From: CAIWHR01 sp963726775
GTDB taxonomy: Bacteria; Pseudomonadota; Gammaproteobacteria; Burkholderiales; Casimicrobiaceae
NCBI GenBank assembly: GCA_963726775.1
Contig: CAVSDL010000008.1
Coordinates: 1-64,000, forward strand
Length of the DNA: 64,000 bases
Direction of reading: 5' to 3'
Shown here: positions 26,812 through 35,996 of the stretch, one piece after another
Layout of the letters: every line of letters starts with the position of its first letter
Numbering within the stretch: the stretch's first letter is position 1
The notes under the pieces: model-generated
Databases searched by the model: none
What the model saw: the letters and a program-made list of their open reading frames with translations, nothing else
What the model was told of the DNA's origin: nothing
Translations under genes and position numbers: made by a program

Positions 26812-27486
26812 TCATCCGCTTTCGACGCGCGGGCTGCGCTCGACCTGGTGCAGCACGATCACCAGCCCTACCGTCGCGACCAGCAGGTAGAGCGGTCCGA
26901 ACAGCCAGAACACGAGCGGGATGGCGACGAAAAACGCGCGCGTACCGATCGAATAGAAATGTCCGGCACGCGCCAGGCGGTGGGCAACCTGCGGCGGCGC
27001 GAGGCCCGCGCGGGACGCGGCGTCCGGAACGTTGATCATGAACACGACGTGATTCAGAAGGCGAATCGTCATTGCAAAGGCGAAGAACGCGACGATGAAG
27101 GTCGTCAGCAGGCACATCACCTTGACGATCCACACCTGTGGCGCCGCCGAGCCGCCGATGTTCACCGCGTGCCACGTCTGGGCGAGGCTTTCGGCCTGCC
27201 CGGACAGCGTCAGCGCGCCGAGGATGAGCAGCACGGACGTCGACGCCATGAACGTTGCCGCCATCAGGAAATTGCGCAGCGTCTGGACGGCCATGACGTC
27301 CTTGCCTCGATTGGCCATGACGTCGTGGACCCACAGCGTGCGGGCGGTCGCATTGACGCCGTGAATCGTGTAATGGGGATCGCGCCGGGCGCGCGACCAC
27401 AGGAACGTGTAGTACGCGGTGACGAGCGCCGCGCTTGCGGCGAATGCAAGAAGATCCGTGCCCATGCTGGTGCTCCAGTCCCGCAT
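26812..27486 (-). CDS. DUF599 family membrane protein
   Basis: A 224-residue protein with about five membrane helices, matching the DUF599 family. YYTFLWSRARRDPHYTIHGVN and MANRGKDVMAVQTLRNFLMAAT near the N-terminus are the family core. The function is unknown. It lies between tpa and ald but is 144 bp upstream of tpa, so it may simply be a bystander. ATG 27465 (MGTDLLAF) is an alternative start. Confidence 0.8.
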   Translation of the reverse strand: MRDWSTSMGTDLLAFAASAALVTAYYTFLWSRARRDPHYTIHGVNATARTLWVHDVMANRGKDVMAVQTLRNFLMAATFMASTSVLLILGALTLSGQAESLAQTWHAVNIGGSAAPQVWIVKVMCLLTTFIVAFFAFAMTIRLLNHVVFMINVPDAASRAGLAPPQVAHRLARAGHFYSIGTRAFFVAIPLVFWLFGPLYLLVATVGLVIVLHQVERSPRVESG

Positions 27487-27606
27487 CGCTGTCGTCGACG
27501 GGGCGGCGCGTGTGCCCGGCCCGGCGATCGATTATGATAACCGTTTGCCAGGCAGGAAACGGCAGTCGGAGCCCCCCTGCCGTCGAATCCGATCGGAGCA
27601 AACGCC

Positions 27607-28722
27607 ATGCGCATCGGCATTCCGAAAGAGATCAAGGTACTGGAGAACCGCGTCGGACTGACGCCCGGCAGCGTGCGCGAGGCCGTCGCGCACGGCCACG
27701 AAGTGGTCGTCGAACACAATGCGGGCCAGGGCATCGGGATGGACGACGATGCCTACCGCAAGGCGGGAGCCAGCGTTGCCGGGACCGCGGCCGAGGTTTT
27801 CGCCGCGGCCGAGATGATCGTCAAGGTGAAGGAACCGCAGGCGATCGAGCGCCGGATGCTCCGCAAGGGGCAGATCCTCTTCACCTACCTGCACCTCGCG
27901 CCGGATCCCGAGCAGGCGAAGGATCTCGTCGCGAGCGGGGCGGTATGCATTGCCTACGAAACCGTTACGTCGAGCTCCGGCGGCCTGCCGCTCCTGGCCC
28001 CGATGTCGGAAGTGGCCGGGCGCATGGCGGTGCAGGCCGGCGCGTACTACCTGGAGAAGCCGCACGGCGGCCTCGGCGTGCTGCTGGGCGGCGTGCCGGG
28101 CGTGGATCCGGCGAAGGTCGTGATCCTGGGAGGCGGCGTCGTCGGCTCGCACGCGTGCCACATCGCGCTCGGCATGGGTGCGGACGTCTGGGTGCTGGAT
28201 CGCAGCGTCGAGGTGCTGCGCTCCCTCTGGCGGCAGTTCGGCAGGCCGCTCAACACGGTGTTCTCGACGCACGATGCGCTGGAGAACCATGTCACCAGCG
28301 CCGACCTCGTCATCGGCGGCGTGCTGATCCCGGGGGCGTCCGCGCCCAAGCTCGTTTCCGCGGCGCTCGTGAAAAGGATGAAACCGGGATCGGTGATCGT
28401 CGATGTCGCCATCGATCAGGGCGGCTGTTTCGAGACGTCGCGCGCGACGACGCACGCCGATCCGGTCTACGTCGTCGACGGCGTCACCCACTACTGTGTG
28501 GCCAACATGCCAGGCGGAGTACCGAGGACGTCGACCTTCGCACTCAACAACGCGACGCTGCCGTTCGTCCTGGCGCTGGCCGACAAAGGCTGGAAAAAGG
28601 CGCTCGCCGACGATGCGCACCTCAAGAACGGTCTCAACATCGCGTTCGGCAAGGTCACCTGTCAGCCGGTCGCCGAAGCCCTGGGGTATGCCTTTGTCAC
28701 GCCTGAAAGCGCGATGGCTTGA
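27607..28722 (+). CDS. ald: Alanine dehydrogenase
   Basis: NAD-dependent oxidative deamination of L-alanine to pyruvate and ammonia, 371 residues. The family N-terminus MRIGIPKEIKVLENRVGLTP is intact, the substrate-binding Lys (VKVKEP) and His (YLHLAPDP) are present, and the Rossmann loop reads VILGGGVVGSHA. In taurine catabolism this enzyme regenerates the pyruvate needed by Tpa and releases the nitrogen as ammonia. It is divergent from DUF599/tpa, with a 120-bp gap that contains a TATGAT possible -10 at 27533. Confidence 0.95.
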   Translation: MRIGIPKEIKVLENRVGLTPGSVREAVAHGHEVVVEHNAGQGIGMDDDAYRKAGASVAGTAAEVFAAAEMIVKVKEPQAIERRMLRKGQILFTYLHLAPDPEQAKDLVASGAVCIAYETVTSSSGGLPLLAPMSEVAGRMAVQAGAYYLEKPHGGLGVLLGGVPGVDPAKVVILGGGVVGSHACHIALGMGADVWVLDRSVEVLRSLWRQFGRPLNTVFSTHDALENHVTSADLVIGGVLIPGASAPKLVSAALVKRMKPGSVIVDVAIDQGGCFETSRATTHADPVYVVDGVTHYCVANMPGGVPRTSTFALNNATLPFVLALADKGWKKALADDAHLKNGLNIAFGKVTCQPVAEALGYAFVTPESAMA

Positions 28723-28958
28723 AACGAATGCAGTCGTGGCGCGCCAGGCCGCGGCGTGACGGGATCGTCGCCGATATGCGACGCGGATCGCGAAACGCTT
28801 TCCGGTCGCCCGGGAAAGATCGCGCACCGGAATGCCGCATGCCGCCGAAACCACCGTCGGCACGGCTCGGACTCCGGCGGTGACTGCGCGGCCCCCCGCA
28901 ACAATGGATTGCCAGACCCCTTCATGCCATTCCTTTCCATCGAAACCGAGGCTGCATC

Positions 28959-30761
28959 ATGAACACGATGACCGATCAGAAGAATCTCGCCGTCGCCGGC
29001 AAGCAGAAGATGACATCGTCCGAGGCCTTCGTCGAGACGCTCGTCGCGCAGGGCGTGACCGACGTGTTCGGCATTGTCGGCTCGGCCTACATGGACGCGC
29101 TCGACCTCTTTCCGCTCGCCGGCATACGCTTCATTTCGGTTGCGCACGAGCAGGGCGGCGGGCACATGGCCGACGGCTATGCACGCGTGTCGGGCCGGCA
29201 TGGCGTCTGCATCGCGCAGAACGGACCCGGCGTCACCAACTTCGTGACCTCGACGGCGGCCGCGTACTGGGCGCACTCGCCGGTGGTCGTCATCACGCCC
29301 GAGACGGGCAGCGCGACGATCGGCCTCGGCGGCTTCCAGGAAACGGACCAGTTGCCGATTTTTTCCCGAATCACCAAGTACCAGGCGCACGTCAACAACC
29401 GCGTGCGGATGGCCGAACTCACCGGCCGTGCGTTCGATCGCGCGCACCTCGAACTCGGTCCGACGCAGATCAACATCCCGCGCGATTTTTTCTACGGCGA
29501 CATCGAATGCGAAATTCCGCGACCGGTCGCGATCGAGCGCGGGGCAGGGGGCGAGCGAAGCCTGGCCGAAGCCGCGGATCTCCTCGCCGGCGCGCAGTTC
29601 CCGGTGATTCTCTGCGGCGGCGGCGTCGTGATGGCCAACGGCCAGCCGGAGGCGATCCGGCTCGCCGAGCTGTTGCAGGCGCCAGTCGCGAACAGCTATT
29701 TGCACAACGATTCGTTCCCGGCAAGCCATCCGCTGTGGGTCGGTCCGCTCGGCTATCAGGGCAGCAAGGCGGCGATGAAGCTGATCGGGAAGGCCGACGT
29801 CGTGCTCGCGCTGGGCACGCGGCTCGGGCCGTTCGGCACGCTGCCGCAGTACGGCATGGAGTACTGGCCGAAGAACGCGAAGGTCATCCAGGTCGACGCC
29901 GACGCGAAGATGCTGGGACTCGTGAAGCCGATCTCCATCGGCATCTGCGGCGATGCCAAGGCAGCGGCGCTGGCGCTGATCGCGAACCTGTCGGGCAGGT
30001 CGCTGGCTTGTCTCGCGAACAAGGAAGCGCGGATGGCCGACGTCAAGGCGGAGAAGGCAGCCTGGGAAGCCGAATTGAACGGCTGGGCCTACGAGAAGGA
30101 CGCCTGGTCGATCGAGGTGTCGAAGAATTCCACGCACATGCATCCGCGGCAGATGCTGCGCGAGCTGGAGCGCGCGATGCCCGCCGGCGCGATGGTGTCC
30201 ACCGATATCGGCAACATCTGCTCGGTGTCGAATTCGTACCTGCGCTTCGACCGCCCGCGGTCGATGTTCGCGGCGATGAGCTTCGGCAACTGCGGTTATG
30301 CGTTCCCGACGATCATCGGCGCCAAGGTCGCGGCGCCCGAGCGGCCCGCCATCGCCTACGTCGGCGATGGCGCGTGGGGAATGAGCTTCGGCGAAATCCA
30401 GACCTGTGTCCGCGAGAACATTCCCGTCACGGCGGTCGTGTTCAACAACGGCCAGTGGGGCGCGGAGAAGAAGAACCACGTCGATTTCTACGAGAATCGC
30501 TTCGTCGGCGTGAATCTCGACCGGCAGCCGTCGTGGGCCGCGGTGGCCAGGGCCATGGGCGCCGAGGGCGTCACCATCGACAAGCTGTCCGATGTCGGCC
30601 CCGCGCTGCGCGCCGCGGCCAAGGCGCAGGCCGACGGCAAGACGACGATCCTGGAGATGATGGTGACGCGCGAGCTGGGCGATCCGTTCCGTCGCGACGC
30701 GCTAGCGCTCCCGGTGCGCCACCTTGCCAAGTACAAGGCGACGGCAGCCAGACGCGGCTGA
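28959..30761 (+). CDS. xsc: Sulfoacetaldehyde acetyltransferase
   Basis: A ThDP-dependent enzyme of 600 residues that splits sulfoacetaldehyde with phosphate into acetyl phosphate and sulfite, the desulfonating step of taurine breakdown. The N-terminal Pyr domain has the catalytic Glu in SVAHEQGGGHMADGYAR. The PP domain has the Mg/ThDP motif VGDGAWGMSFGEI ending in VVFNNGQWG. Length and the stretch NGQWGAEKKNHVDFYENRF are typical of Xsc rather than of acetolactate synthase. It follows ald by 236 bp on the same strand. Sulfite export or oxidation genes are not in the window. Confidence 0.95.
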   Translation: MNTMTDQKNLAVAGKQKMTSSEAFVETLVAQGVTDVFGIVGSAYMDALDLFPLAGIRFISVAHEQGGGHMADGYARVSGRHGVCIAQNGPGVTNFVTSTAAAYWAHSPVVVITPETGSATIGLGGFQETDQLPIFSRITKYQAHVNNRVRMAELTGRAFDRAHLELGPTQINIPRDFFYGDIECEIPRPVAIERGAGGERSLAEAADLLAGAQFPVILCGGGVVMANGQPEAIRLAELLQAPVANSYLHNDSFPASHPLWVGPLGYQGSKAAMKLIGKADVVLALGTRLGPFGTLPQYGMEYWPKNAKVIQVDADAKMLGLVKPISIGICGDAKAAALALIANLSGRSLACLANKEARMADVKAEKAAWEAELNGWAYEKDAWSIEVSKNSTHMHPRQMLRELERAMPAGAMVSTDIGNICSVSNSYLRFDRPRSMFAAMSFGNCGYAFPTIIGAKVAAPERPAIAYVGDGAWGMSFGEIQTCVRENIPVTAVVFNNGQWGAEKKNHVDFYENRFVGVNLDRQPSWAAVARAMGAEGVTIDKLSDVGPALRAAAKAQADGKTTILEMMVTRELGDPFRRDALALPVRHLAKYKATAARRG

Positions 30762-30816
30762 GGCATTCGCGGGCGCAGTTGCGGCTTGGCCGATGGCGGC
30801 AATCGGGAGGCGTGTC

Positions 30817-31470
30817 ATGTTCATCGGCCATTTCGGCCTCGCCCTCGCGGCAAAGAAAGTCGCACCGCGTCCTTCGCTCGGAACGCTGCTCTTCGCCGCG
30901 CTCCTCGTCGACGGGATCTGGCCGGTCTTTCTGCTGCTGGATTGGGAGAAGGTCGAGATCGTGCCCGGCCTCACCGCGGTGACGCCGCTGCTGTTTGTTT
31001 CGTATCCCTATACGCACAGCCTCGTCGCCGGCGCGCTGTGGGCGGCGCTGTTCGCTGGCGGGTACTTTGCGCTGCGCCGCGACCGCGTTGGCGCGTGCTG
31101 GCTCGCCGCACTGGTGCTGTCGCATTGGGTGCTGGACTTCGTCTCGCATCGGCCCGACATGCCGCTGTGGCCGGGTGGGCCCAAGGTCGGTCTCGGGCTG
31201 TGGTACTCGCTGCCCGCGACGCTCGCGGTGGAGTTCCTGCTGTTCGGGACCGGTGCGTGGCTCTATGTTTCCGCGACGCGGCCGCGCGACCGGATCGGAG
31301 CCGCCGCGTTCTGGATATTCATCGCGACCCTCGGCGCCATCTACCTGTCGAGCGTTTTCGGCCCGCCGCCGCCCAGCGTGCAGGTGCTGGCGATCAGCGG
31401 GCTCCTCGGCTGGTTGTTCGTCGCGTGGGCGTACTGGATCGATCGGCATCGCGCACCCGTGTCACCGTAA
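30817..31470 (+). CDS. Hypothetical integral membrane protein
   Basis: A 217-residue protein with about six or seven helices. It starts MFIGHFGLALAAKKVAPRPS, and PYTHSLVAGALW and LSHWVLDFVSHRPDMPLWP carry conserved His/Asp residues. These resemble YdjM-like membrane-bound metal-dependent hydrolases, where the same His pattern is thought to bind a metal. GGGAGG lies seven bases before ATG 30817, which decides the start. It is only 55 bp after xsc; a link to sulfonate metabolism is possible but not shown. Confidence 0.75.
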   Translation: MFIGHFGLALAAKKVAPRPSLGTLLFAALLVDGIWPVFLLLDWEKVEIVPGLTAVTPLLFVSYPYTHSLVAGALWAALFAGGYFALRRDRVGACWLAALVLSHWVLDFVSHRPDMPLWPGGPKVGLGLWYSLPATLAVEFLLFGTGAWLYVSATRPRDRIGAAAFWIFIATLGAIYLSSVFGPPPPSVQVLAISGLLGWLFVAWAYWIDRHRAPVSP

Positions 31471-31506
31471 GTCGAGCGGATTGTGGCGCATCGGGTATTC
31501 GCCCCG

Positions 31507-31641
31507 CCCCGTGGCGGCAGCATTGTCTGCGTTCGCTGCCACGGGGACCGTGACGACGGCGCGGCTCTTTCGTGGTGGTGCACCCTTGTCACTGGAATGC
31601 TCCGTATGCGCCGCCATACAAGGCGCAGCCGCCGCATACGG
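31507..31641. terminator. Two hairpins between convergent genes
   Basis: A first hairpin pairs CCCCGTGG (from 31507) with CCACGGGG (to 31546). A second pairs CCGTATGCG (31602-31610) with CGCATACGG (31633-31641), a perfect 9-bp stem. They lie between the membrane protein (plus) and the VWA gene (minus), where a bidirectional terminator is expected. Confidence 0.5.
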
Positions 31642-31668
31642 CGGAACTTTGGCTCCGTTCCTGCGCGG

Positions 31669-32736
31669 TCACCCGATCCGGTGAAACCAGAGGAGCGACA
31701 GCAACGCCGCCGCGACTGCCAGCATCGCCGCCGCGGCGGCGAAGAGCGCGCTGATCTCGGTCTCCTTCTTTTCAAGAACGAAGCGGGAGTTCAACGTCCC
31801 GTAGATCTTCTTCAGGTCGTCGAGACTGCCAGCATGGAAGTACTCGGCCTGCGTAATCTGGGCGATGGCTCTGAGCGTTTCCTCGTCGAAGCGCATGTAG
31901 ATCGACATGCCGTCGAAGTCGACGGGCCCGCCGCCTGCGGTGCCGAACCCGACCGTGTAGACGCGGACGCCGCGGTCGGCGGCCATCTTCGCCGCCTCCT
32001 GCGGATCGGGCCCGGTCGTGCGCCGGCCGTCGGTAAGAAGGATGATCGCGGTGTTGACGTTTGAGGCGGGCGGCACCGGCGTGTAGGTCTTCTTTTCGCC
32101 TTTCTTCTCGTCCTTGCCCGCCTGCTCGAGCGGCGCAGCGCGCGCGCGGTCGCGCGGCGACAGGCCGCTCCGCGTCGCCTGCTCGACGTCGATGCCGGCG
32201 TCGGGAAAAAGCGTGGCGAGCGACAGGATGATGCCGCTGCCTATCGCGGTGTGGCGCTGCAACTCGAAGCGGTCGATCGCCGCAATCAGGTCGTCGCGGT
32301 TGCGCGTGGGTGGCTGCACCACCGACGCCGAGCCGGCGAACGTCACGATGCCGATGCGCACATCGGACGGCTGCTCCTGCACGAACGCCTTCGCCGCGTC
32401 CTGCGCGGCGCCGATCCGGCTGGGCCGGACGTCTTTCGCGCGCATGCTGAGCGAGACGTCGATGGCGAGGATGATCGTACGCTGTTCGGTGGGCAGCGTG
32501 ACAACCGCGCCCGGGCGCGCGATCGCGAGCATCGTCGCGACCATCGCGAGCAGGAAGAGCAACGGCGGAACGTGACGCCGGAACTGCCGGCCGGGGCCGA
32601 GCGCCTCGCGGACGAGCCCGAGGCTCGCAAAGCGAAGCGCCGCCGATTTCCGCCGCCGCAGGAGCCACCAATACATGCCGACCAATGCCGGTACGACGGT
32701 CAGCAACCACAGCGCCTGGGGCCACAGGAACGACAT
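31669..32736 (-). CDS. BatA-like von Willebrand factor A domain membrane protein
   Basis: A 355-residue protein with two N-terminal helices (about 5-25 and 55-75), a VWA domain (about 88-300) and a C-terminal helix. The metal-ion-dependent adhesion site is complete: DVSLSM (DxSxS), the middle Thr region (HTAIGSG) and LLTDGRR. A charged, lysine-rich insert (KDEKKGEKK) sits before the last third. BatA proteins usually occur with a MoxR AAA ATPase and other Bat genes; none is adjacent here, so this one is solitary. The role is unknown, often linked to periplasmic stress or protein assembly. Confidence 0.85.
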   Translation of the reverse strand: MSFLWPQALWLLTVVPALVGMYWWLLRRRKSAALRFASLGLVREALGPGRQFRRHVPPLLFLLAMVATMLAIARPGAVVTLPTEQRTIILAIDVSLSMRAKDVRPSRIGAAQDAAKAFVQEQPSDVRIGIVTFAGSASVVQPPTRNRDDLIAAIDRFELQRHTAIGSGIILSLATLFPDAGIDVEQATRSGLSPRDRARAAPLEQAGKDEKKGEKKTYTPVPPASNVNTAIILLTDGRRTTGPDPQEAAKMAADRGVRVYTVGFGTAGGGPVDFDGMSIYMRFDEETLRAIAQITQAEYFHAGSLDDLKKIYGTLNSRFVLEKKETEISALFAAAAAMLAVAAALLSLLWFHRIG

Positions 32737-32857
32737 TGGGTAACGGTCGGGTGCATTGGCGTGCGCGACGCCGGGCAGCAGTCACTTTAGCACTGCGGCA
32801 GCGCAGACCGCGCTCCGAGGAATCCGATCGGCGACATTGACGGCGGGCCGTCACGCT

Positions 32858-32888
32858 ATGTCATCGCGCTGTAACAGGCGGCTGTAAC
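32858..32888 (+). promoter_or_regulatory. Pho-box-like repeats upstream of pstS
   Basis: ATGTCAT (32858-32864), a four-base gap, then CTGTAAC (32869-32875) give the 11-bp spacing of a PhoB box; CTGTAAC recurs at 32882-32888. The site lies 37 bp before the pstS ATG. With phoB and phoR encoded downstream, control by phosphate limitation is very likely. Confidence 0.7.
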
Positions 32889-32924
32889 AATTCGCGGCAT
32901 CGGCTACCCACAAGGACAAACGCA

Positions 32925-33968
32925 ATGTGCAAGCACCTGACCCACGGATTTCTGGCGGCCGCGACGTTCGCGGTCGGACTTTCCACCGCGTCCGCGATCG
33001 ATATCACCGGCGCCGGCGCCACGTTTCCCTATCCGATCTACGCGAAGTGGGCTGAGGCCTACAAGGCGAAAACCGGAATAGGCATGAACTACCAGTCGAT
33101 CGGCTCCGGCGGTGGAATAAAGCAGATCCAGAACAAGACCGTGGACTTCGGTGCTTCCGACATGCCGCTCAAACCGGAAGACCTGGAAAAGGACGGTTTG
33201 TTCCAGTTTCCGACGGTCATCGGCGGCGACGTCCCGGTTGTCAATCTTGAAGGCGTGAAGCCGGGCGAACTCAAGCTGACGGGTCCCGTGCTGGCCGATA
33301 TCTATCTCGGCAAGACCACGAAGTGGAATGATCCGGCTATCGCCAAGCTGAATCCGGGCGCAAAGCTGCCGGACTCGGACATCACGGTGGTGCATCGCTC
33401 GGATGGTTCCGGCACGACGTTCATCTGGGTGAACTACCTGTCGAAGGTGAGTCCGGAATGGAAACAGAAGGTCGGCGAGGGCACGTCGGTCGCGTGGCCC
33501 GCCGGCGTTGGCGGCAAAGGCAACGAAGGTGTTGCGTCCTATGTACAGCGCGTGAAAGGGTCGATCGGCTATGTCGAGTACGCCTATGCGCTGCAGAACA
33601 AGATGACGTACGCGCAGGTGCAGAACCGCGATGGCAATTTCGTCAGCCCGTCGTCGGACACCTTCAAGGCGGCTGCGGCCGGTGCCGATTGGAGCAAGGC
33701 GCCCGGTTATTACCTGATGCTGACCGATCAGCCCGGCAAGAACGCGTGGCCCATCTCCGGGGCCACGTTCATCCTCGTCTACAAGATGCAGCCGAAACCG
33801 GAGACTGCTCGCGAAGTTCTGAAATTCTTCGACTGGGCGTACACGGCGGAGGGCGACAGGCTCGCCGATTCGCTCGACTACGTGCCGCTGCCGGACAGCG
33901 TCACCGACCTCATCCGGACCACCTGGAAAGCGCAGATCAAGGACGGCGCGGGCAAGTCGGTATTCTGA
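32925..33968 (+). CDS. pstS: Phosphate-binding periplasmic protein PstS
   Basis: The 347-residue binding protein of the high-affinity phosphate ABC importer. A signal peptide covers about 1-25 (cleavage near ASA). Phosphate-contact segments are GAGATFPYPIYAKW, SIGSGGGIKQI, DFGASDMPL and HRSDGSGTTFIWVNYL, all as in the family. AAGGAC precedes ATG 32925. It heads pstSCAB-phoU-phoB-phoR, downstream of the Pho-box-like repeats. A stable hairpin separates it from pstC. Confidence 0.96.
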   Translation: MCKHLTHGFLAAATFAVGLSTASAIDITGAGATFPYPIYAKWAEAYKAKTGIGMNYQSIGSGGGIKQIQNKTVDFGASDMPLKPEDLEKDGLFQFPTVIGGDVPVVNLEGVKPGELKLTGPVLADIYLGKTTKWNDPAIAKLNPGAKLPDSDITVVHRSDGSGTTFIWVNYLSKVSPEWKQKVGEGTSVAWPAGVGGKGNEGVASYVQRVKGSIGYVEYAYALQNKMTYAQVQNRDGNFVSPSSDTFKAAAAGADWSKAPGYYLMLTDQPGKNAWPISGATFILVYKMQPKPETAREVLKFFDWAYTAEGDRLADSLDYVPLPDSVTDLIRTTWKAQIKDGAGKSVF

Positions 33969-33998
33969 TCGACCCAACTGCAACTCGTCCACGCCACG

Positions 33999-34029
33999 CG
34001 CGGCGTTCGCCGAATCGACGAACGCCGCG
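33999..34029 (+). promoter_or_regulatory. Hairpin between pstS and pstC
   Basis: CGCGGCGTTCG (33999-34009) pairs perfectly with CGAACGCCGCG (34019-34029) and is followed by TTTCCTTTC. It can act as a partial terminator or an mRNA stabiliser that keeps pstS more abundant than pstCAB. Confidence 0.6.
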
Positions 34030-34094
34030 TTTCCTTTCTGCGGGCGCGTTGCAGGGCGCGTCGGCCGCGGGCTCGCACTGCGAGGAGAATCGAC

Positions 34095-35135
34095 GTGAAC
34101 ATGCCCACGATTGCAACGACCGCCGATGCCTTTCCGGGTATCATCGCCTCCGTGCCGCGGGAGGCGAAAGTCGGCGTCGCCAGAATGCCAGATCCGAAGC
34201 AGACAAGGATTCAGCTGCAGGACCTGATCTTCCGGTCGGTCGCGCGCTTTTTCGCCTTTCTGGTGCTGGTGCTGCTGCTGGGAATCGTTGCGTCTCTCGT
34301 CTACGGCAGTCTGCCGGCGATGCAGAAATTCGGATTCGGGTTCCTCGTCAGTTCGGAGTGGAACCCGGTCACCGACCAGTTCGGCGCGCTGGTCCCGATT
34401 GTCGGAACGCTCGTCACCTCGGCGATCGCACTGTTGATCGGCGTCCCGGTCAGTTTCGGCATCGCGCTGTTTCTCACCGAGCTTTCGCCCATCTGGCTCA
34501 GACGGCCGCTGGGCACGGCGATCGAGTTGCTGGCCGCCATTCCCAGCATCATCTACGGCATGTGGGGCCTGTTCGTGCTCGCGCCGCTGTTCGCCGATCA
34601 TGTGCAGCCCTGGCTTATCAATACGGTGGGTGCGGTGCCCGTGGTCGGCGCGCTGTTCAAGGGACCGCCGCAGGGCATCGGTGTACTGACCGCCGGGTTT
34701 GTCCTGGCGATCATGGTGATCCCGTTCATCGCGGCGGTGATGCGCGACGTATTCGAGATCGTGCCTCCGGTGCTCAAGGAGTCGGCGTACGGCATCGGTT
34801 GCACGACGTGGGAAGTCGTGCGCAATGTCGTGCTGCCCTACACCAAGGTCGGGGTCATCGGCGGCATCATGCTCGGACTTGGCCGCGCGCTCGGCGAGAC
34901 CATGGCAGTGACATTCCTGATCGGCAATGCGCACCGGCTGACGCCTTCGATTCTGGCGCCCGGCAACAGCATTGCGTCCGCTCTCGCGAACGAATTCACC
35001 GAAGCCGTCGGCGATCTCTATACCTCCGCGCTGATCGAGCTCGGCCTCATTCTCTTCGTCATCACGTTCATTGTCCTTGCGCTGGCCAAGTTGCTGCTTC
35101 TGCAGCTTGCCAAGGCCGAAGGCAAGCGTACGTAA
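34095..35135 (+). CDS. pstC: Phosphate ABC transporter permease PstC
   Basis: A 346-residue permease with about six helices and a longer than usual N-terminus (about 45 residues before the first helix). LKESAYGIGCTTWEVVRNVVLPY is the EAA loop that docks PstB, and GLGRALGETMAVTFLIGN is a family hallmark. The start is GTG 34095 with AGGAGAA five bases upstream; ATG 34101 is an alternative. It pairs with PstA to form the phosphate channel in the inner membrane. Confidence 0.94.
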   Translation: MNMPTIATTADAFPGIIASVPREAKVGVARMPDPKQTRIQLQDLIFRSVARFFAFLVLVLLLGIVASLVYGSLPAMQKFGFGFLVSSEWNPVTDQFGALVPIVGTLVTSAIALLIGVPVSFGIALFLTELSPIWLRRPLGTAIELLAAIPSIIYGMWGLFVLAPLFADHVQPWLINTVGAVPVVGALFKGPPQGIGVLTAGFVLAIMVIPFIAAVMRDVFEIVPPVLKESAYGIGCTTWEVVRNVVLPYTKVGVIGGIMLGLGRALGETMAVTFLIGNAHRLTPSILAPGNSIASALANEFTEAVGDLYTSALIELGLILFVITFIVLALAKLLLLQLAKAEGKRT

Positions 35136-35153
35136 TCCCCGAGCGCGACTCCC

Positions 35154-35996
35154 GTGACTTCACTTTATTCGAGGCGCATCTTCGTCAATCGATTCAATCT
35201 CGCCATGTCACTGGCGGCGATGGTCTTCGGGCTCGCCTTCCTGTTCTGGATCCTGTTCACGCTGTTCCAGGCGGGATTTCATGCCTTCGGCCCCCGATTG
35301 TTCACCGCGATGACGCCTCCGCCGGGAAGCGCAGGAGGTCTCCTCAATGCGATCGCGGGCAGCGTGCTGATGGCGGCCGCCGGAACGCTGATCGGGACGC
35401 CGGTGGGCATCTTTGCGGGCATCTACCTTGCCGAATTCGGCAGCCGCGGCTGGCTTGCGCCGGTCACGCGTTTCATCAACGATATCCTGCTGTCGGCGCC
35501 ATCGATCATCATCGGTCTGTTCATCTATCAGATCTATGTATTCCAGGTGGGCCATTTCTCCGCGTGGGCCGGTTCATTTGCGCTGGCCCTGATCGTTATC
35601 CCCGTCGTCATCCGCACGACCGAAAACATGCTGCGGCTCGTTCCGGACAGTCTGCGCGAAGCAGCGGTCGCTCTCGGCACGCCGCAATGGAAGATGATCC
35701 TGATGGTGACGCTTCGCTCCGTACGCGCCGGTGTCGTCACCGGGGTGCTGCTCGCGGTGGCGCGCATCTCCGGCGAAACGGCGCCGCTGCTGTTTACCGC
35801 ATTGAACAATCAGTTCTGGACCACGAACCTCGACGCCCCGATGTCCAATCTACCGGTCGTGATCTTCCAGTTCGCGATGAGCCCCTACAAGGACTGGCAG
35901 GAGCTGGCGTGGGCGGGCGCGCTGCTGATCACGGCAGCGGTCCTGGTGCTGAACATCGTGGCGCGCGTGCTGTTTCGCCAAGCCGCCGTGAAATGA
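35154..35996 (+). CDS. pstA: Phosphate ABC transporter permease PstA
   Basis: A 280-residue permease with about six helices. The EAA loop is SLREAAVALGTPQWKMILMV, and VARISGETAPLLFTALNNQFW is characteristic of PstA. The start is GTG 35154, 18 bp after the pstC stop. Its own stop overlaps the pstB start as ATGA (35993-35996), which implies coupled translation and a fixed permease-to-ATPase ratio. Confidence 0.94.
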   Translation: MTSLYSRRIFVNRFNLAMSLAAMVFGLAFLFWILFTLFQAGFHAFGPRLFTAMTPPPGSAGGLLNAIAGSVLMAAAGTLIGTPVGIFAGIYLAEFGSRGWLAPVTRFINDILLSAPSIIIGLFIYQIYVFQVGHFSAWAGSFALALIVIPVVIRTTENMLRLVPDSLREAAVALGTPQWKMILMVTLRSVRAGVVTGVLLAVARISGETAPLLFTALNNQFWTTNLDAPMSNLPVVIFQFAMSPYKDWQELAWAGALLITAAVLVLNIVARVLFRQAAVK

